A stretch of 6,298 nucleotides of DNA from Gammaproteobacteria bacterium. GTDB taxonomy: Bacteria > Pseudomonadota > Gammaproteobacteria > GRL18. This document shows positions 3,576 to 6,298 of this stretch, one piece after another; within the stretch, counting starts at the first letter, position 1, and each line of letters starts with the position of its first letter. The stretch covers positions 1 to 6,298 of the forward strand of contig JAPVVU010000186.1 of assembly GCA_028571885.1 (NCBI GenBank). The letters are read 5' to 3'. The notes under the pieces were generated by a model, which had not been told where the DNA came from, ran no database searches, and saw only the letters and a program-made list of their open reading frames with translations. The position numbers and the translations under genes were made by a program.

Positions 3576-6298
3576 ACTGAAATATCATCCTCATCAACAA
3601 ACAGCTTATCTTTCACTTTGGTTTTACTGACTGTCGATTTTTTCTGATATTTTATTTTTTTTGGAAAAGGTTTCCAATATGTCTCATGGGAAAAAGCACT
3701 CCAACCCCATTGTGCCCACTTAATCACAGCAAAAGCCAGCCATATAGACCAGGCAAGCATTATCAAACGATAAATATAAACCGGCACAGAAATCACACTG
3801 GCTTCAGGAAGTGCTTCCGCAATTCGGTCACTGAACCAGTTCAGCTGATAGGCACTGGAGCCGTTACCGCTGATCTGCATGCGGGGTGAGCCCAGAAGCC
3901 CCTGCTCTATCGAAGCGATTAAAGCCGTCACAGAAAGAATCACCAATACAATCAATAATACCTGAAAAGCATTGAATACAATTGCCCTGGTGGCCTTAAC
4001 TTCCATATTGTGACGCGCTTTCAGGGCAAAGATGCTTCCCACAATCACTATCGCTGACAGTGGCTCAGAGGCACTCAAACCAATCCAGAGCAACACCCAC
4101 TGCAAGGTGCTCAGGGGCGTTCCCTTTATACGTCCCAGCCCATAAGAGAAAATTAAAATGATAGCAAACACACCCCAGAATAAGACTGCTGGTCCCATGG
4201 CAGGCCCGCTTGTCAATAAGACCCAGCGTTTAGAACCTGGAATTAAAGTAATTTTGCTATTCACACTATCAGTGCCCAAATTCACCTCAGAAGTGGTAAA
4301 AATACTGGCAACACCACGTGATTCATTCCATACCACATTAATTTTCTGGCTGCCAGGCAACACAGGTAAAGATAAACCGTCTTTAGTATTACGGATCGGC
4401 ATATTTTTATTATTAATACTTACCGTCTGCAATACTGCATTCTCTGGCAGGTGAATATTGTGTTGTCCGCCCAGGCTGCTGCGTAGATTAAAGGTCAGAT
4501 TTGCTGCCGTATTCTGTTCTCCCGGTGTTATCGTCAGTACACTGCTGTCAATGGTAATGGTTTTACCTTTTACGCCTATGGGTCGGGTCACATCGATCAG
4601 CACTTCTTCTTCCGGCCAGGGTTGCCATCTTGGCTGCCACAAATCGCCCTGACGTTGATGATAGACTACCGGTATACCACTGTGTTCAATGTGCCAGATT
4701 GGACTGGTATTTAACACCCATTGCTCAATAATCTGCTCAGACTTGATGGCTTTGAGCTTGATTTGATCAGTAACAGCCAGGCTTGAATACCATTGAACCT
4801 GAGGCTTTTTTCGACTCAGAGTTATAACAGCATGACCATCTTCCACCTTGACATTATCACTCAGCACCGATTCACCTGCCACCAGGGGTATTTTTAAAAT
4901 AACAGGATAAGCACTTCCCCAGACACCTCTAACTTGCGTCATTATCTGCCAGGACTGTCCCAGATTAAGCGTTCGGATCATTTCAGCAAAGACGGGAATT
5001 TCACTTTGTTCTCTATCGGATAAGGCTTTTTGATTTTTTTCTAATCTTAAAAAACTCAGTGCTGAAATTTTAGTGACGTCCTGATCCATTCCCTCAGAGG
5101 ACCAGCCATCAACCGTCAGGCGAATATGATGAGGTTTTAATGGAAAACTAATTTGTAATTGATTTAAGTGTTCCACACGACCATTAACTTCAACAAGATG
5201 GCTTCCTCTGGCAAGAGACAACCAGAGCACTGAGCTATTTTGACGAAACAAACCAGAAGCGGGTTCACCATCAATCAGAATATTATCCGGCATCCATTGT
5301 TTTATCGGTACAGGCAATGGAATTGAGACATCCTCCTGAGTATGAACCAATAGTTTAAGGGTCAATGTTTTAGCAGACAGATCAATATTCAGCGATTCAA
5401 TATCAGCACATTGAGGCAGACATCGTGCAGGTTTATTTAATTCATTACGCAATTCATCCAATAAGTCCTTTGTTGGCATCGATGCTTGTGAAACTTGTGG
5501 TGTAATAGCGAGCAGACCAATCAGAGCACCTGTCACTACAAGAAACACAAATGATGATAAAACCTGGCCAGAAGATTGCCTGGTTTGAGAGTGTGATGCT
5601 GTGTCTGCTGCTTTTTTCAGCTGCCAATGTGAAACATCCATCAACCGCCAGGCCAGGAGCAAAATAAACAGGATACGTAAAACATTTAACATCGAATTCA
5701 TTGCCGGTGATATCAGCAGCATTGATATTTGTTGATCGCGTCTAACGGGCCCATCCCAGTGAATCGCATATTGATTCAAAGTCCATGAAGGCAAACCAGG
5801 ACCTGTTTGTATCATGGCATTGGGATCAATGCTGTCCATCTGCACTTTTGATAGTGATCTGCCTGGTTTGTAAATATATGAAGATCTATCACTGGCTTGT
5901 CTTAACTTTGATATAGAAGAATTGGAAATAGATTTGGAAAGTGATTTGGAGGGCGAACTGGATTGCAGTTCGGGCTGTTGTGATGAGGCTTCAAACACCT
6001 GTTCAAATTCATCTGAATCTGCAGAATATTTAATTGCAGTATTGTTGAATTCCAGTTGCGGGTACAAAGCAATTCTAGCCTGATTAACAATAAAGGGTAA
6101 AATGAGAAGTACTAAAATTATCGAAACGGCAAAACGATAATTTCTAATCAATTTATAAATTCGTCCCTCAGCAGGCAAAGCACGTAATAAAGCAGCAGCA
6201 ATAAGCAAATTAATCCAGATAAACTGAGGGGCATCAGGCTGATGCCAGGTCAGGATTAAGGCAGACAAAGCCGCTATTCCCCATCGAATCCCCCATAA
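3572..6298 (-). CDS. Large polytopic inner-membrane protein with a periplasmic beta-rich domain, unknown function, N-terminus outside window
   Basis: Not recognised as a named family. The frame stays open to the window end (ten more codons, including W-G-I-R-W-G, before a TTG at 6268), so the TTG is probably not the start and the protein is longer than 908 residues. Numbering from the TTG: hydrophobic segments at about 12-31 and 46-63; a hydrophilic, Ser/Lys-rich stretch at 94-130; a segment at 190-209; a short basic loop; and a signal-like segment at 237-258 ending V-S-Q-A-S. A domain of about 430 residues (260-688), apparently beta-rich and probably periplasmic, carries the only cysteine pair, C283-L-P-Q-C287, and a Trp/Pro patch near 544-551. 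Further segments lie at 690-710, 720-748, 762-786 and 830-850, then a basic and finally acidic tail. Topology suggests an envelope role. It lies 113 bases upstream of the thiamine-diphosphate gene on the same strand. Confidence 0.8.
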   Translation of the reverse strand, partial: LWGIRWGIAALSALILTWHQPDAPQFIWINLLIAAALLRALPAEGRIYKLIRNYRFAVSIILVLLILPFIVNQARIALYPQLEFNNTAIKYSADSDEFEQVFEASSQQPELQSSSPSKSLSKSISNSSISKLRQASDRSSYIYKPGRSLSKVQMDSIDPNAMIQTGPGLPSWTLNQYAIHWDGPVRRDQQISMLLISPAMNSMLNVLRILFILLLAWRLMDVSHWQLKKAADTASHSQTRQSSGQVLSSFVFLVVTGALIGLLAITPQVSQASMPTKDLLDELRNELNKPARCLPQCADIESLNIDLSAKTLTLKLLVHTQEDVSIPLPVPIKQWMPDNILIDGEPASGLFRQNSSVLWLSLARGSHLVEVNGRVEHLNQLQISFPLKPHHIRLTVDGWSSEGMDQDVTKISALSFLRLEKNQKALSDREQSEIPVFAEMIRTLNLGQSWQIMTQVRGVWGSAYPVILKIPLVAGESVLSDNVKVEDGHAVITLSRKKPQVQWYSSLAVTDQIKLKAIKSEQIIEQWVLNTSPIWHIEHSGIPVVYHQRQGDLWQPRWQPWPEEEVLIDVTRPIGVKGKTITIDSSVLTITPGEQNTAANLTFNLRSSLGGQHNIHLPENAVLQTVSINNKNMPIRNTKDGLSLPVLPGSQKINVVWNESRGVASIFTTSEVNLGTDSVNSKITLIPGSKRWVLLTSGPAMGPAVLFWGVFAIILIFSYGLGRIKGTPLSTLQWVLLWIGLSASEPLSAIVIVGSIFALKARHNMEVKATRAIVFNAFQVLLIVLVILSVTALIASIEQGLLGSPRMQISGNGSSAYQLNWFSDRIAEALPEASVISVPVYIYRLIMLAWSIWLAFAVIKWAQWGWSAFSHETYWKPFPKKIKYQKKSTVSKTKVKDKLFVDEDDISV

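Noticed and set aside
4158..4652. Two plus-strand open frames of 98 and 64 codons opposite the membrane protein
   Set aside because: They lie antisense to a long continuous coding frame and have no conserved features.
6266..6268. TTG as the true start of the large membrane protein
   Set aside because: The frame is open to the window edge with membrane-like residues before it and no clear ribosome-binding site, so truncation by the window is more likely.

Overview
The window carries five protein-coding genes, two of them cut by the window edges. It is AT-leaning bacterial DNA with short intergenic gaps. The DsbB-type protein keeps the E. coli cysteine spacing exactly, and the other genes are typical of Gram-negative bacteria, so a proteobacterium, probably a gammaproteobacterium, is the best guess. 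No rRNA, tRNA, transposase, phage gene or CRISPR array was seen, and the genus cannot be told.

Layout. On the minus strand, 890 to 1 carries dsbB (378-890) followed by a GFA-family zinc/thiol protein (1-315, its C-terminus outside the window). About 60 bases holding a 13-bp tandem repeat separate them. A 319-base spacer (891-1209) lies between dsbB and a divergent plus-strand gene for a membrane-anchored TlpA/DsbE-like thioredoxin (1210-1722). The spacer is rich in inverted repeats: a roughly 100-base imperfect palindrome with two nested hairpins, and a separate 28-base palindrome close to the thioredoxin start. The thioredoxin gene converges, with an 11-base gap, on a minus-strand gene for a thiamine-diphosphate enzyme of the acetolactate-synthase superfamily (1734-3458). 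Upstream of that, on the same strand, is a very large polytopic membrane protein of unknown function (3572 to beyond 6298). A four-copy 12-bp tandem array begins in its stop codon and runs into the gap before the thiamine-diphosphate gene.

How the genes may fit together. DsbB and the WCPPC thioredoxin are both periplasm-facing thiol-disulfide proteins and share a divergent control region, so a small redox module is plausible. The GFA protein is also cysteine-rich, but its family acts in the cytoplasm on glutathione or other thiol adducts, so a link is only suggestive. The big membrane protein and the thiamine-diphosphate enzyme are co-directional, but a candidate promoter sits between them and no shared pathway can be read from the sequence. 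I do not see a clearly new defence or mobile system. The least explained items are the large membrane protein, the folded spacer and the two gene-end tandem arrays.
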